NCBI GenBank assembly: GCA_902475645.1 | Contig: CABSAH010000034.1 | Coordinates: 1 to 12,871, forward strand | Direction: 5' to 3' | Source of the DNA: an uncultured Christensenellaceae bacterium | GTDB lineage: Bacteria; Bacillota; Clostridia; Christensenellales; CAG-138 | DNA: 12,871 bases | Part shown: positions 12,632 through 12,871 of the stretch, piece after piece | Layout: each line of letters starts with the position of its first letter | Position numbering within the stretch: position 1 is the stretch's first letter | The notes under the pieces: model-generated | Database searches by the model: none | The model's input: the letters and a program-made list of their open reading frames with translations, nothing else | Told to the model about the DNA's origin: nothing | Position numbers and translations under genes: made by a program

Positions 12632-12871
12632 GCATCCGCTTATAAAAATACTCACCTCTCACCCCGAATATGTGCGCCTTGCCGACGCATTAAAAAAGGG
12701 CGAGGGCAGCGCGGCGGTGTTCGGGCTGGGAGAGGCTGTGCGCCCGCACATTGCGGCGGGTCTTTTTTGCCATACCGAAAAGCCGATATTGATAATAACC
12801 GCCAATGAATCAAGCGCCGCAAGGATACAGCAGGACATGGCCGCGTTTACGGACAGGGCGTATCATCTGCC
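12624..12871 (+). CDS. mfd: Transcription-repair coupling factor, N-terminal part (partial, runs off window)
   Basis: Mfd pushes RNA polymerase stalled at DNA damage off the template and recruits UvrA. Only the first 82 residues are present, from MNEHPLIKIL to the window edge. They fit the start of the UvrB-like N-terminal domain: AAVFGLGEAVRPHIAAGLF, then PILIITANESSAARIQQDM and an AFTDRAYHLP end where other Mfd proteins have a similar strand followed by a proline. The ATG at 12624 overlaps the pth stop by eight bases; AGGAAGG at 12606-12612 is a usable SD. The next ATG at 12628 is in another frame and meets a stop five codons later. Position right after pth supports the call. The helicase and UvrA-binding parts lie outside the window. 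Confidence 0.85.
   Translation, partial: MNEHPLIKILTSHPEYVRLADALKKGEGSAAVFGLGEAVRPHIAAGLFCHTEKPILIITANESSAARIQQDMAAFTDRAYHL

Noticed and set aside
12628..12645. ATG at 12628, overlapping the pth stop as ATGA, as the mfd start
   Set aside because: This frame hits a stop after five codons; the frame from 12624 is open to the window end and reads as Mfd.

Overview
The window comes from an endospore-forming member of the Clostridia (Bacillota), probably a gut-type lineage. Gpr and SpoIIP show that it sporulates. The Shine-Dalgarno (SD) sequences are strong AGGAGG-type sites. The AroC, CM/PDT and AroE-AroK proteins read as clostridial forms, and the repeats after aroQ look like small palindromic elements I associate with gut Clostridia. 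Coding DNA is moderately GC-rich, yet isoleucine is mostly encoded by ATA. The genus cannot be named from this sequence alone.

Region 1 (1-5426, + strand) is one compact aromatic amino acid operon: aroB (3' part), aroA, aroC, a pheA-like chorismate mutase gene, a fused aroE-aroK, and aroQ. Together they encode every step from DAHP to chorismate and then prephenate; DAHP synthase is not in view. Junctions are ATGA overlaps or gaps of 12-15 nt. The pheA product is odd: its chorismate mutase domain is intact, but the prephenate dehydratase part lacks roughly 80 residues and its remaining motifs are altered.

Region 2 (5427-5748) has no gene. It holds inverted copies of a palindromic repeat, a hairpin with a T-run that can end the aro operon, and a second hairpin terminator shared with the convergent rpsT.

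Region 3 (5749-8097) is a conserved sporulation neighbourhood: rpsT (- strand, TTG start), and divergently gpr and spoIIP (+ strand). Gpr degrades spore small acid-soluble proteins (SASPs) at germination; SpoIIP degrades septal peptidoglycan during engulfment. The spoIIP SD lies inside a stable hairpin.

Region 4 (8087-11061, - strand) is an envelope module: a PrsA-like foldase lipoprotein gene with its own promoter and terminator, followed by a response regulator and a histidine kinase with almost no extracellular domain. The kinase gene and spoIIP overlap tail to tail.

Region 5 (11062-12871, + strand) has a divergent promoter region rich in inverted repeats, pgsA (phosphatidylglycerophosphate synthase) with a terminator, pth (peptidyl-tRNA hydrolase) with its own promoter, and the start of mfd (transcription-repair coupling factor), which runs off the window.

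Most of this is ordinary core genome. No phage, insertion sequence, CRISPR array, toxin-antitoxin or defence system was seen. The items most worth a second look are the remodelled PheA, the hairpin over the spoIIP SD, and the inverted repeats around the prsA promoter.
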